A stretch of 49,070 nt of DNA from Candidatus Limimonas egerieequi (GCA_018064455.1 JAGHVH010000036.1:1-49070); one strand, 5' to 3'. Shown: positions 30,165 through 39,085, numbered from the stretch's first letter. A program made the numbers and translations. The notes: a model not told the origin generated them from the letters alone.

Positions 30165-31419
30165 GACATGCGATGTTTTAGTTATCGGCGGTGGCCCTGC
30201 TGGCCTTGCTGCTGCTATTTCTGCCCATAAAGAAGGCGCCAGAGTTGTGCTCGTAGAGCGCGAAGCGAGACTCGGCGGTATTTTAAAACAGTGTATCCAT
30301 GATGGATTTGGCCTTGTTCGTTTTAATGAGAAATTGTCGGGCCCTGAATATGCAGAGCGTTTTATTGACGAGTTCCGTGAACTTGGCATTGAGTCTAAAC
30401 TTTTGACATTTGTAACTTCACTTGAGCGTATCCCAGAGGGATTCAAAGCAACTCTCGTAAGCCGTGATGGCGTAGAAGTTTATGAGACAAAGACTGTTAT
30501 TCTTGCAACAGGTTGTCGCGAAAGGACATCAAAGCAAGTATTTATTCATGGTACAAGACCAGCTGGTATCTTTACTGCTGGTACAGCACAGCATTTCACT
30601 AACCTCTTGGGACAACTTCCAACAAAGCGCTGTGTAATCTTGGGCTCAGGTGATATCGGTCTTATTATGGCAAGACGTTTAACACTTGAAGGTGCTGAGG
30701 TAGTTGGCGTTTATGAAGTAAAGCCAACACCATCAGGACTTACAAGAAATATCCATCAGTGCCTTAATGATTACAACATTCCACTTCACCTTTCACACAC
30801 AGTTACACGTGTGTTTGGTCAGGATCGTTTGACAGCCGTTGAGATAGCAGAGGTTGATGATCATATGAAGCCAATCTCTGGCACAGAGGAGATTATCGAC
30901 TGCGATGCTCTCATCTTGTCTGTTGGCCTTATCCCAGAGAATGAGATTGCTGAGACACTTGATGTTCAGATTGACCCACGTACAAAGGGCCCAATCTGTG
31001 ATGCACATCTTATGACAACAGTTCCAGGTATTTTCTCATGTGGTAATGCACTTCATGTAAATGACCTTGTTGACTATGTATCTGAAAGTGGTGAAACTGC
31101 TGGTAAATATGCAGCTCACTTTGCTATTGGTACAGATAGAGTTCCAGTAGAAATTCATCCAAATGAAAATATTCTTTACATTGTTCCACAGAGAATTGAT
31201 TTAAGTGAAGATAATCACGAAACTGTGGTATACTTTAGGAGTAAAGAAGTTTTTGAGAAGGCAACATTTAGAATTGTTGCCGATGGCAAGACACTCTTTG
31301 AAAAGAGATACACATTCTTAAAACCACCAGAAATGGAAAAGGTTGTTGTGGATTTTGCAAGCTTTAACATCCGTGCTAATACAGCAATTAGAGCAGAAGT
31401 GGAGGTTGAAGGTCAATGA
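30157..31419 (+). CDS. GlpB/HcnB-like NAD(P)/FAD-dependent oxidoreductase
   Basis: The 420-residue protein is a two-dinucleotide-domain flavoprotein: FAD motif GGGPAGLAAA near the N-terminus, the LATGCRER segment, and a second nucleotide motif GSGDIGLIMARR in the middle. Such proteins accompany GlpA-like subunits and pass electrons on from them. The ATG at 30157 has GGGAGG upstream and lies inside the end of the GlpA-like gene. It overlaps the DUF1667 gene in ATGA. The three overlapping genes surely form one enzyme complex, equivalent in layout to clostridial anaerobic glycerol-3-phosphate dehydrogenase. Confidence 0.86.
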   Translation: MIKTCDVLVIGGGPAGLAAAISAHKEGARVVLVEREARLGGILKQCIHDGFGLVRFNEKLSGPEYAERFIDEFRELGIESKLLTFVTSLERIPEGFKATLVSRDGVEVYETKTVILATGCRERTSKQVFIHGTRPAGIFTAGTAQHFTNLLGQLPTKRCVILGSGDIGLIMARRLTLEGAEVVGVYEVKPTPSGLTRNIHQCLNDYNIPLHLSHTVTRVFGQDRLTAVEIAEVDDHMKPISGTEEIIDCDALILSVGLIPENEIAETLDVQIDPRTKGPICDAHLMTTVPGIFSCGNALHVNDLVDYVSESGETAGKYAAHFAIGTDRVPVEIHPNENILYIVPQRIDLSEDNHETVVYFRSKEVFEKATFRIVADGKTLFEKRYTFLKPPEMEKVVVDFASFNIRANTAIRAEVEVEGQ

Positions 31420-31775
31420 GTACAATCGTATGTATTACATGCCCACGTGGCTGTACAATAAACGTTGAACAGGTGAATGGCGAGTGGCAAGTTACTGGTA
31501 ATTCCTGTAAAAAAGGTAAGGAGTTTGCTATCAACGAAATGACCGCTCCAAAGCGTACAATCTGTTCTACTGTTAAGACTACTTTCGCTGACGCTCCAGT
31601 ACTTCCTTGCAGAGTATCTGCTGACATTCCAAAGGACAAGATATTCGATGTAATGAAGGAAATTAACAAGGTAGTAGTTAGCAAACCTCTTGATAGAGGC
31701 GATGTTATTATCAAAGACGTATTAGGACTTGGCGTAGACGTAATCGCAACGTCTAATTTACTTACACAGATATAA
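31416..31775 (+). CDS. DUF1667 small Cys-rich subunit
   Basis: A 119-residue DUF1667 protein. Cysteines at residues 6, 9, 13 and 31 (CITCPRGC, then a single Cys) resemble a metal or iron-sulfur site, with further cysteines at about 50 and 64. Family members are found with GlpA/GlpB-like flavoproteins in Clostridia and are taken to be the third subunit. Its start overlaps the GlpB-like stop by 4 bases; an AAGGAG site and 12-base gap lead to the AGPS-like gene. Function inferred from context. Confidence 0.85.
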   Translation: MSTIVCITCPRGCTINVEQVNGEWQVTGNSCKKGKEFAINEMTAPKRTICSTVKTTFADAPVLPCRVSADIPKDKIFDVMKEINKVVVSKPLDRGDVIIKDVLGLGVDVIATSNLLTQI

Positions 31776-31787
31776 AGGAGAAGAATT

Positions 31788-33548
31788 ATGGGATACAAAC
31801 CTTATGAAGGCTTTGAGCCAAAGTGGATAAAAGAAGCAGCACCTGCTGATTCATACCGTTCAATTTTCCGTTGGGGTGATCCAAATCACTTTAAGTTCCC
31901 AAAGGAATCTCTTTATAAGTTGATGAAGGAAAGACTTGATATTGATGATACTTACGTAGATCACTATCGCTGTGATACAGGTCTTGAGCCTGTTGACTTT
32001 AAGGGTGAATATGCACCAAAGATGGCAAAGGAGCATCTTGATTTCTTTGCATCAATCTATGGTGATCAGATGTCACAATCTGATTATGACAGACTTTCAG
32101 TAGCATATGGTCAGACAGCATATGACCTCTATAGAATTCGTGAGCGTCAGTTTGACAGCCTTCCAGATGTAGTTTTATATCCATCTGAGTCTGAACAAAT
32201 TGAAAAGACAGTTGAGTACTGTGCTAAGAATAAAATTCCACTCTATGTATATGGTGGTGGTTCATCAGTTACACGTGGCGTAGAGCCAACAAAGGGTGGC
32301 GTTTCACTCGATATGCGTCGTAACTTTAACAAGGTTATTCGTTTCAACGAGATTGACCAGACAATCACAGTTCAGGCTGGTATGTCAGGTCCAGACCTTG
32401 AAAAGCACCTCAACAATGCTGTTGCAGAGTTCGGTGCAAAGCGTGCATTTACATGTGGTCACTTCCCACAGTCATTTGAGTATTCATCAGTAGGTGGTTG
32501 GGTTACAACTAGAGGTTCTGGTCAGAACTCAACATACTATGGATGTATCACAGATATCTGCCTTCAGCAGAAGTACGCAACTCCTCGTGGCAAGATTGTT
32601 ACATCACGTTATCCACGTGAGGCAACAGGTCCAAACCTCAATCAGATTATGATGGGTTCAGAGGGTACTTTTGGTGTACTCACAGAGGCAACACTTAAAA
32701 TCTTCCACTACAACCCAGAAAATAGAAAGCGTTTTTCATACATCTTCAAGACATGGGACGATGCTATGGAATTCGCACGTGAGTGCCTCCAGGGCGAATT
32801 CGGTTTCTCATCAGTATTCCGTCTTTCTGACCCAGAGGAGACAAACATGATGCTCCGTCTTTACAACGTTGACGAGACACCAGCAGAGCCACTCCTTAAT
32901 GCTATGGGCTACAAGGATATGGAGCGTTGTCTCTTCCTCGGTTTCACAGACGGTGACAAGAGCTATTCAAAGAACGTTGCTCACAACATCTTTAAGGTAG
33001 CTATGAAACACGGCGGTTTCCCACTTACAGGTTATGTATGTAAGGGTTGGGAAAAGGGTAGATTTGATGATCCATATATGCGTGATTCACTTCACGACTT
33101 TGGTATCATCATCGATACACTTGAGTGCTGCGTAAACTGGTCTAACATGGCTCAGGTACATCGCGATGTACGTGAAGTTTGCCACGCACTTCCAAATTGT
33201 GTAGTAACAACACATATGTCTCACTGCTACCCACAGGGTGCTAACCTCTACTTTATCTTTATCGCAAAGATGGATACAGCAGCAGAGTTTAAGGCATATC
33301 ACAAGACAATTCTTGACGCTATTCAAAAGTCAGGCGCAGCTTTGTCACATCACCATGGTATTGGTAAGATGTTTGCACCATGGCTCGAAGGTTCAGTAGG
33401 TAGAACAGAGTATGGTACATTTAAGGCACTTAAAGAGTACTTTGACCCTGACTACACAATGAACCCAGGCGGCACAATAGGTCTTGATCTTAAAGAAGAT
33501 GAAAAAATATTCCTTCGTGATGGCTACAAGGATATGGGCCAGGAGTAA
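31788..33548 (+). CDS. FAD-linked oxidase resembling alkyl-DHAP synthase (AGPS)
   Basis: The 586-residue protein has a PCMH-type FAD-binding domain (YGGGSSVTRGV; GHFPQSFEYSSVGGWVTTRG; MGSEGTFGVLTEATLKI) and an oxidase C-terminal domain. Near the end it has SHHHGIGK (H521-H523), the triple-His motif of alkyldihydroxyacetonephosphate synthase, where ordinary glycolate/lactate oxidases have EHG. R345 in SVFRLSDPEE fits the substrate-binding Arg of AGPS. AGPS swaps the acyl chain of acyl-DHAP for a fatty alcohol, the ether-bond step of ether lipids. No acyltransferase or fatty-alcohol-forming gene is adjacent, so oxidation of a glycerol-phosphate-like substrate remains possible. It lies 12 bases after DUF1667 and 3 bases before the glycerophosphotransferase. 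Confidence 0.82.
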   Translation: MGYKPYEGFEPKWIKEAAPADSYRSIFRWGDPNHFKFPKESLYKLMKERLDIDDTYVDHYRCDTGLEPVDFKGEYAPKMAKEHLDFFASIYGDQMSQSDYDRLSVAYGQTAYDLYRIRERQFDSLPDVVLYPSESEQIEKTVEYCAKNKIPLYVYGGGSSVTRGVEPTKGGVSLDMRRNFNKVIRFNEIDQTITVQAGMSGPDLEKHLNNAVAEFGAKRAFTCGHFPQSFEYSSVGGWVTTRGSGQNSTYYGCITDICLQQKYATPRGKIVTSRYPREATGPNLNQIMMGSEGTFGVLTEATLKIFHYNPENRKRFSYIFKTWDDAMEFARECLQGEFGFSSVFRLSDPEETNMMLRLYNVDETPAEPLLNAMGYKDMERCLFLGFTDGDKSYSKNVAHNIFKVAMKHGGFPLTGYVCKGWEKGRFDDPYMRDSLHDFGIIIDTLECCVNWSNMAQVHRDVREVCHALPNCVVTTHMSHCYPQGANLYFIFIAKMDTAAEFKAYHKTILDAIQKSGAALSHHHGIGKMFAPWLEGSVGRTEYGTFKALKEYFDPDYTMNPGGTIGLDLKEDEKIFLRDGYKDMGQE

Positions 33549-33551
33549 TAT

Positions 33552-35312
33552 ATGAGTAAAGCTGAAATTAGAGAAATCGAAATAGAACAGGATAAGATGA
33601 ACCTGAGTCTTAAGATTACTATTCCTTATGACGCAGCAGTTCATTCTCCTAAAGTCACACTCATTTACAAGATGGGTGATGAGACTCGTTTTATTCCAAT
33701 ACTAGTTCAGTCTTATTATCCTAACGTTGATGGTACGACATGTACCATCATCGCTGGGTATAAATACAATATTGAATGTCTTTTCAATGAGCCAATCAAG
33801 GACTATCCAATCGAAATGCAAGTTGATGTCCTCTATGGTGAGGAACACCTTCGTGACATCCCACTTGAACTTGTTGGCAAGGTAGAAGTAATAGATTCAC
33901 CATATACAATGGCTGCTGATGATAAACAGATAGTAATCAAGCGCCGTGAGCGCTATGTGGAGCCAAAGAACAATGCGTTCCTTGCAGTACTTAAGTTTAT
34001 CGTTGCCGGTATCTATGCATTCCTTGTTAAGATTTTTGGTATACTTCTTATACCTTTCCTTGTTATCGATTCAATCTTTGCATTTTTTGAAATGAAGTCC
34101 GGCTGGGTATTAAAGGAAACTAGAACTCCAATTAGGTTCTTTGTTGACAATGTCCGTGTTGGTTTTAAATCAATCACACACGAGGAGATTGGACGCAAGA
34201 ACTTAAAGAAGAATTGGGTAACAATGTGGATGGCTTTCTTTAAGAAATCCAAGATTGTTCCAAATAGGATAACATTCCTTTCAAACAGAAGAGGGGAACT
34301 TTCTGGCAACCCTGCTGATGTTTATGAGATTATCAAAGATGATGATACATTGGAAATCAAGATGCTTCTTGATGATAACCCAATGCATCGTATGAGCTTT
34401 AAAAACCTCTATACATTTGCAAAACTTTATTCGACTTCAAGAGTGGTAATCATAGATGACTTCTATGAGCTCACTTCAATGGTTGATAAAAAGAATGATG
34501 TAAAGCTTGTTCAAGTTTGGCATGCTTGTGGTGCGTTCAAGACATTTGGCTTCTCAAGACTTGGAAAGCCAGGTGGACCGAAGCAGACATCAACGAACCA
34601 TCGTATGTACGATCGAGCTATTGTAAGCTCGAAGGAGATACGTAGGTTCTATGCTGAGGGCTTTGGCATTCCAATTGGCAATGTAGTTGCGACTGGCGTA
34701 CCAAGAACAGATATGTTCTTTGACGAGCAAGTCGCAAACGAGATGAAGGCGAATTTCTATCGTGATTACCCAGAGTGGCAGGACAAAAAAATTATTATGT
34801 TCGCGCCAACTTTCCGTGGTAACGGAAGACTCACTGGACATTATCCGATGGAGAAGTTTGACTTGAAAGAGGTTGCTGATGCACTTGGTGAGGAGTATGG
34901 TATAATCGTCAAAATGCACCCATTTGTTAATAACCCGGTTGAGATACCAAAAGGTTACGAAAACCGCATAATCGACCTCTCAGAGAACTCTGAGATAAAC
35001 GATTTGCTTTTCGTAACAGACATCCTTATAACTGATTATTCATCAGTTGTATTTGAGGCATCCCTCCTTGATATCCCAATGCTCTTCTATGCATTCGATT
35101 TATCAGAGTATATTGCAACAAGAGACTTCTATTATGAGTATGAGCCTTTCCTTCCAGGAAAGCTTACACAGACTCAGGATGAACTTGTTGATGCAATAAA
35201 GAATGAAGATTTTGAAATGGAAAAAATAGAACCATTCAAGCACAAGTTCTTTGACAACCTTGATGGCAAATCAGCAGAGCGTGTAGCTTCAATGGTAAAA
35301 TCACTTCTTTAA
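33552..35312 (+). CDS. CDP-glycerol glycerophosphotransferase family protein (TagB/TagF-like) with N-terminal extension
   Basis: The 586-residue enzyme carries a C-terminal CDP-glycerol glycerophosphotransferase domain (about 225-586) with QVWHACGAFKTFGFSRLG, the FAPTFRG segment and DILITDYSSVVFEASLL, the expected catalytic and CDP-glycerol-binding regions of TagB/TagF enzymes. The first ~130 residues are a beta-rich domain I do not recognise, followed by a hydrophobic hairpin (about 142-180) likely to bind the membrane. The family builds teichoic-acid-like poly(glycerol phosphate) or decorates glycans. It is 3 bases downstream of the AGPS-like gene, so the pathway context is glycerol phosphate. 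Product unknown. Confidence 0.85.
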   Translation: MSKAEIREIEIEQDKMNLSLKITIPYDAAVHSPKVTLIYKMGDETRFIPILVQSYYPNVDGTTCTIIAGYKYNIECLFNEPIKDYPIEMQVDVLYGEEHLRDIPLELVGKVEVIDSPYTMAADDKQIVIKRRERYVEPKNNAFLAVLKFIVAGIYAFLVKIFGILLIPFLVIDSIFAFFEMKSGWVLKETRTPIRFFVDNVRVGFKSITHEEIGRKNLKKNWVTMWMAFFKKSKIVPNRITFLSNRRGELSGNPADVYEIIKDDDTLEIKMLLDDNPMHRMSFKNLYTFAKLYSTSRVVIIDDFYELTSMVDKKNDVKLVQVWHACGAFKTFGFSRLGKPGGPKQTSTNHRMYDRAIVSSKEIRRFYAEGFGIPIGNVVATGVPRTDMFFDEQVANEMKANFYRDYPEWQDKKIIMFAPTFRGNGRLTGHYPMEKFDLKEVADALGEEYGIIVKMHPFVNNPVEIPKGYENRIIDLSENSEINDLLFVTDILITDYSSVVFEASLLDIPMLFYAFDLSEYIATRDFYYEYEPFLPGKLTQTQDELVDAIKNEDFEMEKIEPFKHKFFDNLDGKSAERVASMVKSLL

Positions 35313-35327
35313 TATGGAGGTAGGAAT

Positions 35328-35825
35328 ATGGCATTTTGTAGAAACTGCGGTGCAGAGCTAAAGGATGACGTTAAGTTCTGCCCATCATGTGGTGCTGCTA
35401 CTGGCGTGTCAGACAAATCAGGCTTTGATAAAAAGGCTGAGGAGTTTCAGAAAAAGGCAGCTGAACTTAATAACACAGAAGACACAACAGCAGATTTTGA
35501 TCCAGATGATATAGCAAAGAACAAGGTATATGCAGTACTTGCTTATTTCACAATCCTTGTGCTTATCCCAATCTTTATTGCAAAGGATTCAAAGTATGCT
35601 CGCTATCATGCAAATCAGGGACTTGTACTTCTTCTTTTTGAGATAGTTGGAAGCATTCTTGTTGGTGTTGTTGCTGCTATTTCATCAACACTTGGTTCTG
35701 TATGTTCTGGTCTCTTAGGTCTTGTAACATTTGTCCTTCTTATCATCGGTATTATCAATGCTGTTGATGGACGTGCAAAGGAACTTCCAGTAATTGGTAA
35801 CATCAGAATCTTGAACTTAGACTAA
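35328..35825 (+). CDS. Zinc-ribbon, DUF4870-like membrane protein
   Basis: A 165-residue protein with an N-terminal zinc ribbon (CRNCGAELKDDVKFCPSCGA), a charged linker, and a C-terminal membrane region with about three helices (from residue ~65) including KDSKYARYHANQGLVLL, the HxNQGL motif typical of DUF4870 proteins. The role of this family is unknown. A GGAGG site precedes the ATG, 15 bases after the glycerophosphotransferase stop. It is probably the last gene of the TetR-linked operon; the terminator at 35839-35866 follows. Confidence 0.82.
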   Translation: MAFCRNCGAELKDDVKFCPSCGAATGVSDKSGFDKKAEEFQKKAAELNNTEDTTADFDPDDIAKNKVYAVLAYFTILVLIPIFIAKDSKYARYHANQGLVLLLFEIVGSILVGVVAAISSTLGSVCSGLLGLVTFVLLIIGIINAVDGRAKELPVIGNIRILNLD

Positions 35826-35838
35826 TAAGGCAAAATAA

Positions 35839-35866
35839 AACTCCTCTAGGAAATCCTAGAGGAGTT
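35839..35866. terminator. Bidirectional terminator
   Basis: A 13-bp inverted repeat (35839-35851 with 35854-35866) with TTCTTTTTA to its right and an A-rich left flank ends both the rightward operon and the convergent leftward pair. Confidence 0.88.
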
Positions 35867-35870
35867 CTTT

Positions 35871-36470
35871 TTATGCCTGTCCGGCTTTTTCTTTTTTCTT
35901 TTTCATAACTGCAAACGTTACGCTTGCACCTATTACTAATCCGCTTATTCCAGCGAGAATGATGTAACCAACATTACCTTCAGATTTGGAGAATAATGAT
36001 GCGGCGCCACTATTGCCTTCAACTTCTTCCCATCCATATTTTGCTTCACTTACAAAATCTGGATAGATTTCAAGTATGCACATAAATATTTTTCCTGCAT
36101 CATTTGTGTTGACAGCATCAACGAGTTTTGCTAAATCATCAAATATCAATTTACTTTTCAACATATGTTGTACGACATCAATTGTTTTCTCGTTATAAGC
36201 GACATATGTTGATTTATAATCGCTAGTGCCGCCTTCACTTGCTAGTTTGATTTCTTCTATTAAGTCAGGATATGTTACTAATACTGTTTGAAAGATTTTA
36301 GCGGCATCACCATCATGGACGACATCTGCAATTTTAGTAAACACATCAAGAGTTCTCTCGCTCCTTAGAACTGATTTAACAACCTCTGCGTTATCTTTTG
36401 CTGATGCTGTGATAGAAAATGTTGAGACGAGTAAAACAATTGTTAGTATTACGCAAGTTAATCGTTTCAT
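35871..36470 (-). CDS. Unrecognised membrane-anchored protein with internal duplication
   Basis: I do not recognise this 199-residue protein. It has a signal peptide (about 1-24, ending ASAK), an extracellular region of about 140 residues and a C-terminal membrane helix (about 167-189) followed by KKKKEK, so it should be anchored with most of its mass outside. The outer region is an internal duplication: residues 29-75 and 98-144 align without gaps at 19 of 47 identical positions, sharing the core DA.KIF..L..YPD. Its start overlaps the stop of the upstream glycerophosphotransferase gene by 4 bases, so the two are translated together and may act together in envelope polymer assembly. Confidence 0.7.
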   Translation of the reverse strand: MKRLTCVILTIVLLVSTFSITASAKDNAEVVKSVLRSERTLDVFTKIADVVHDGDAAKIFQTVLVTYPDLIEEIKLASEGGTSDYKSTYVAYNEKTIDVVQHMLKSKLIFDDLAKLVDAVNTNDAGKIFMCILEIYPDFVSEAKYGWEEVEGNSGAASLFSKSEGNVGYIILAGISGLVIGASVTFAVMKKKKEKAGQA

Positions 36471-37636
36471 GAATTATTTCCTCCGATAAGTCCCAGAGCG
36501 GATAGGATACGCTCTGTTGAGTGGCCGTCGCAAGCTGACATGTATGTGTCGGCAAAAGCGACGGAACGTGAAGCGCCAGCGCTGGCGTCAAGGGAGAGGA
36601 GAGTGGATACCAGTGAATCCTGAGTCTTGGCAATAGGGCCAGGAACGAAGGATTCGTAAGGGTAGTAGAAGTCGCGCTCTCCAACAAAGGACTCAAGGTC
36701 GTATGGGTAGAATACCATAGGACGACCAAGGAGCGAGTATTCAAAGATAATAGATGAGTAATCAGTTATCAAAATATCTGCCATTTTGAGAGCTTTATTT
36801 GTAGGAATATCGGATATATCAAGGCAAAAGCCTTTACAGGACTCCGGTATTGCTATTGAGTTCTTAACAAATGGGTGCATTTTAAGCAATAAAACGTAAT
36901 CATCACCAAGTGCTGAATGCAAAGCTTCGATATCCAAACAATCGTCGTTATGCGCTAAAATAACATTGTTGCCACGGAATGTTGGGGCATAGAGGATGAC
37001 TTTCTTTCCCTCAAAATCGTGAGACTTTAAATCGCCATTAAAGAATTCGTCTGTCCTTGGAACACCAAGTGGCTTGATGATTGACGCATCGCAACCAAAT
37101 GCTTCTGCCCAATGTGGAATGATCTCACTTGCGGATACAGGTACGAGTGAATAGCAGTTGTGCATTGGGAAGCGCGTAGCACTTTTGCGGCTAGCACCGA
37201 ACGATTTATCAAGGGTGCTGTAGCCCCATTTCTTGAAAGCGCCAGAGCCGTGCCACAGCTGCACTACACGAGTGCCTTGTCTTGGCTTTACAGCGTATGC
37301 TGAAAGCATGCTTTCCGTGAGGAATACTGTGCCTGCTTTGGCATATGCCTTGAGGAATTTGTCATATACTTTGCCACGATTTATCCTTCCACGGATTTTG
37401 CCAACCAAATTTGGCGCAGTAGTGATAGGTGCGTTAAAGCATTTCACGAGATTAAAACCGCCTCTGTTTTGAAGGGCAGTGTAAATTGGCACCATATTAT
37501 CAGTGAGATCGTTGCTGTATGGGTCTGCGAAGAGTACAGTCTTGTCATCGACCTTGTATATGAGTTTGTAGAAACCAAACTTACATGGCCAAATTATTTT
37601 GTACTCAAGAAGACTTAAAAGTTCTGAAATATTCAT
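36467..37636 (-). CDS. CDP-glycerol glycerophosphotransferase family protein
   Basis: A 389-residue member of the TagB/TagF family consisting of the transferase domain alone: VVQLWHGSGAFKKWGYSTL, the YAPTFRGNN segment and MADILITDYSSIIFEYSLLG are all present. Relatives prime or extend poly(glycerol phosphate) chains. It lacks the N-terminal beta domain and hydrophobic hairpin of the other copy at 33552-35312, so the two probably have different acceptors. The ATG at 37636 has AGGAG unusually close (1 base), so the start or initiation efficiency is uncertain. It is followed by the duplicated-domain membrane protein in a 4-base overlap. Confidence 0.85.
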   Translation of the reverse strand: MNISELLSLLEYKIIWPCKFGFYKLIYKVDDKTVLFADPYSNDLTDNMVPIYTALQNRGGFNLVKCFNAPITTAPNLVGKIRGRINRGKVYDKFLKAYAKAGTVFLTESMLSAYAVKPRQGTRVVQLWHGSGAFKKWGYSTLDKSFGASRKSATRFPMHNCYSLVPVSASEIIPHWAEAFGCDASIIKPLGVPRTDEFFNGDLKSHDFEGKKVILYAPTFRGNNVILAHNDDCLDIEALHSALGDDYVLLLKMHPFVKNSIAIPESCKGFCLDISDIPTNKALKMADILITDYSSIIFEYSLLGRPMVFYPYDLESFVGERDFYYPYESFVPGPIAKTQDSLVSTLLSLDASAGASRSVAFADTYMSACDGHSTERILSALGLIGGNNS

Positions 37637-37660
37637 ACTCCTAGTATAATACCTTATTCG

Positions 37661-37689
37661 TTGATTTACAAATTAATTTGTTGTAATAT
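37661..37689 (+). promoter_or_regulatory. Promoter of the pyrophosphatase gene, with 14-bp palindrome in the spacer
   Basis: TTGATT (37661-37666) and TAATAT (37684-37689) are separated by 17 bp. Within the spacer lies the perfect palindrome ACAAATTAATTTGT (37668-37681), positioned where a repressor could occlude polymerase. Confidence 0.55.
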
Positions 37690-37721
37690 AAAGGCATCTA
37701 TTTATATAAAGGGGATTCATA

Positions 37722-39050
37722 ATGGAACCAATTTATGTAACTGGTCATCAAAATCCAGATACAGACTCAATATGTTCTGCTCTTTGTTATGCAGCGCTTC
37801 GCAATGCGCTTGGCGACCGTCAGTATGTGGCGGCTCGTCTCGGCAACGTCTCTGACGAGACAAAGGCCGTACTTGATTACTTTGGTGTAGAAGCACCAAA
37901 GCTTATTACTAACGTACGCACTCAAGTCTATGACCTCTCATATGACGAGCCACCAACGCTCGGTCGCAAGGTCACAGTAAACAAGGCTTGGGAGACAATC
38001 AAAAATGCAAAACGTAGTGCTGTCCCAGTGGTAGAAGCGGACGGAAAGCTTTTTGGTATGCTTACAACTGGTGATATTGCATCATATGTAATGAACTCTG
38101 TTTATGAATATGGCAAGGATCAAAGTGTCAACTTTGATGTAAACGATCTTCTTGAGAAACCAATTGATGGTATTTGTAGCACAGAGGATATTCAGTATTT
38201 CCATTTAGAGGACTATGTTGATGATGTAAAAGATATCATCACTCGTAGCCGTTTTAGATGCTATCCAGTACTCGATGAAAACGACGTAGTAGTAGGTACA
38301 ATCGGAAGATTCCACCTCATCAGATATAACCATAAAAAGGTTGTACTCGTTGACCACAACGAGGCAGCACAGTCAGTAGCTGGTCTTCAGCAAGCCGACA
38401 TCTTGGAAATCATTGACCACCATCGTCTTGCTGACATTCAGACAGTAGCACCTGTATTCTTCCGCAACGAACCTCTTGGCAGTACTGCAACTATTATTGC
38501 GACAATGTACAAGGAGAAGGGTGTAGTACCAGACGAAAAGATTGCAGGCCTTCTTGCTGCTGCAATCATTTCAGATACAGTAATGTTCAAGTCTCCAACA
38601 TGTACAGAGTACGATGTTGAAATTGCAAACAGAATGGCCAAGATTGCAAATGTTGATCTTAACGAACTTGGTGATGTTCTCTTTGCTGGAACAGCATCTC
38701 TTAGCAAGCCAATTGAGGAACTTCTCTACACAGACTTTAAAGAGTTCCATATTGCTGGCTACAAGCTTGGTATTGGCCAGGTAACATGCTTAAACTCAGA
38801 GGCACTCATGACACGTAAGGATGAGTTTATCAAGGCAATGTCATCAAAGAAGGAGAGCGCTAAGTATGACTTTATCCTTCTTATGCTGACCGACGTACTC
38901 CTTGAAGGTACTCATCTTATCTTCTTGGGTGATGAGGATACAATCTCTCAGGCATACGATGTGAAAGCTGAAAACAACGAAGTTTTTCTTCCTCATGTTA
39001 TGTCACGTAAAAAGCAAATTGTCCCAAGACTTTCAGAACTTTGGGGTTAA
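37722..39050 (+). CDS. ppaC: Family II manganese-dependent inorganic pyrophosphatase with CBS pair
   Basis: The enzyme hydrolyses pyrophosphate to phosphate, pulling biosynthetic reactions forward. The 442-residue product has the DHH phosphoesterase motifs GHQNPDTDSI (N-terminus), VDHNEA and DHHR, and the C-terminal DHHA2 domain with the SRKKQ substrate-binding segment. A pair of CBS domains (about 70-205) is inserted between the first motifs; there is no room for the DRTGG domain of the longer variants. CBS-type enzymes are inhibited by AMP/ADP and activated by ATP or dinucleotides. It is monocistronic, with its own promoter and terminator. Confidence 0.94.
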   Translation: MEPIYVTGHQNPDTDSICSALCYAALRNALGDRQYVAARLGNVSDETKAVLDYFGVEAPKLITNVRTQVYDLSYDEPPTLGRKVTVNKAWETIKNAKRSAVPVVEADGKLFGMLTTGDIASYVMNSVYEYGKDQSVNFDVNDLLEKPIDGICSTEDIQYFHLEDYVDDVKDIITRSRFRCYPVLDENDVVVGTIGRFHLIRYNHKKVVLVDHNEAAQSVAGLQQADILEIIDHHRLADIQTVAPVFFRNEPLGSTATIIATMYKEKGVVPDEKIAGLLAAAIISDTVMFKSPTCTEYDVEIANRMAKIANVDLNELGDVLFAGTASLSKPIEELLYTDFKEFHIAGYKLGIGQVTCLNSEALMTRKDEFIKAMSSKKESAKYDFILLMLTDVLLEGTHLIFLGDEDTISQAYDVKAENNEVFLPHVMSRKKQIVPRLSELWG

Positions 39051-39056
39051 AAAACA

Positions 39057-39077
39057 GGGCAACCGACAAGGTTGCCC
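39057..39077 (+). terminator. Hairpin after the pyrophosphatase gene
   Basis: GGGCAACC (39057-39064) pairs perfectly with GGTTGCCC (39070-39077) around a 5-nt loop; the following TATATTTAT is a weak T run. Confidence 0.75.
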
Positions 39078-39085
39078 TATATTTA

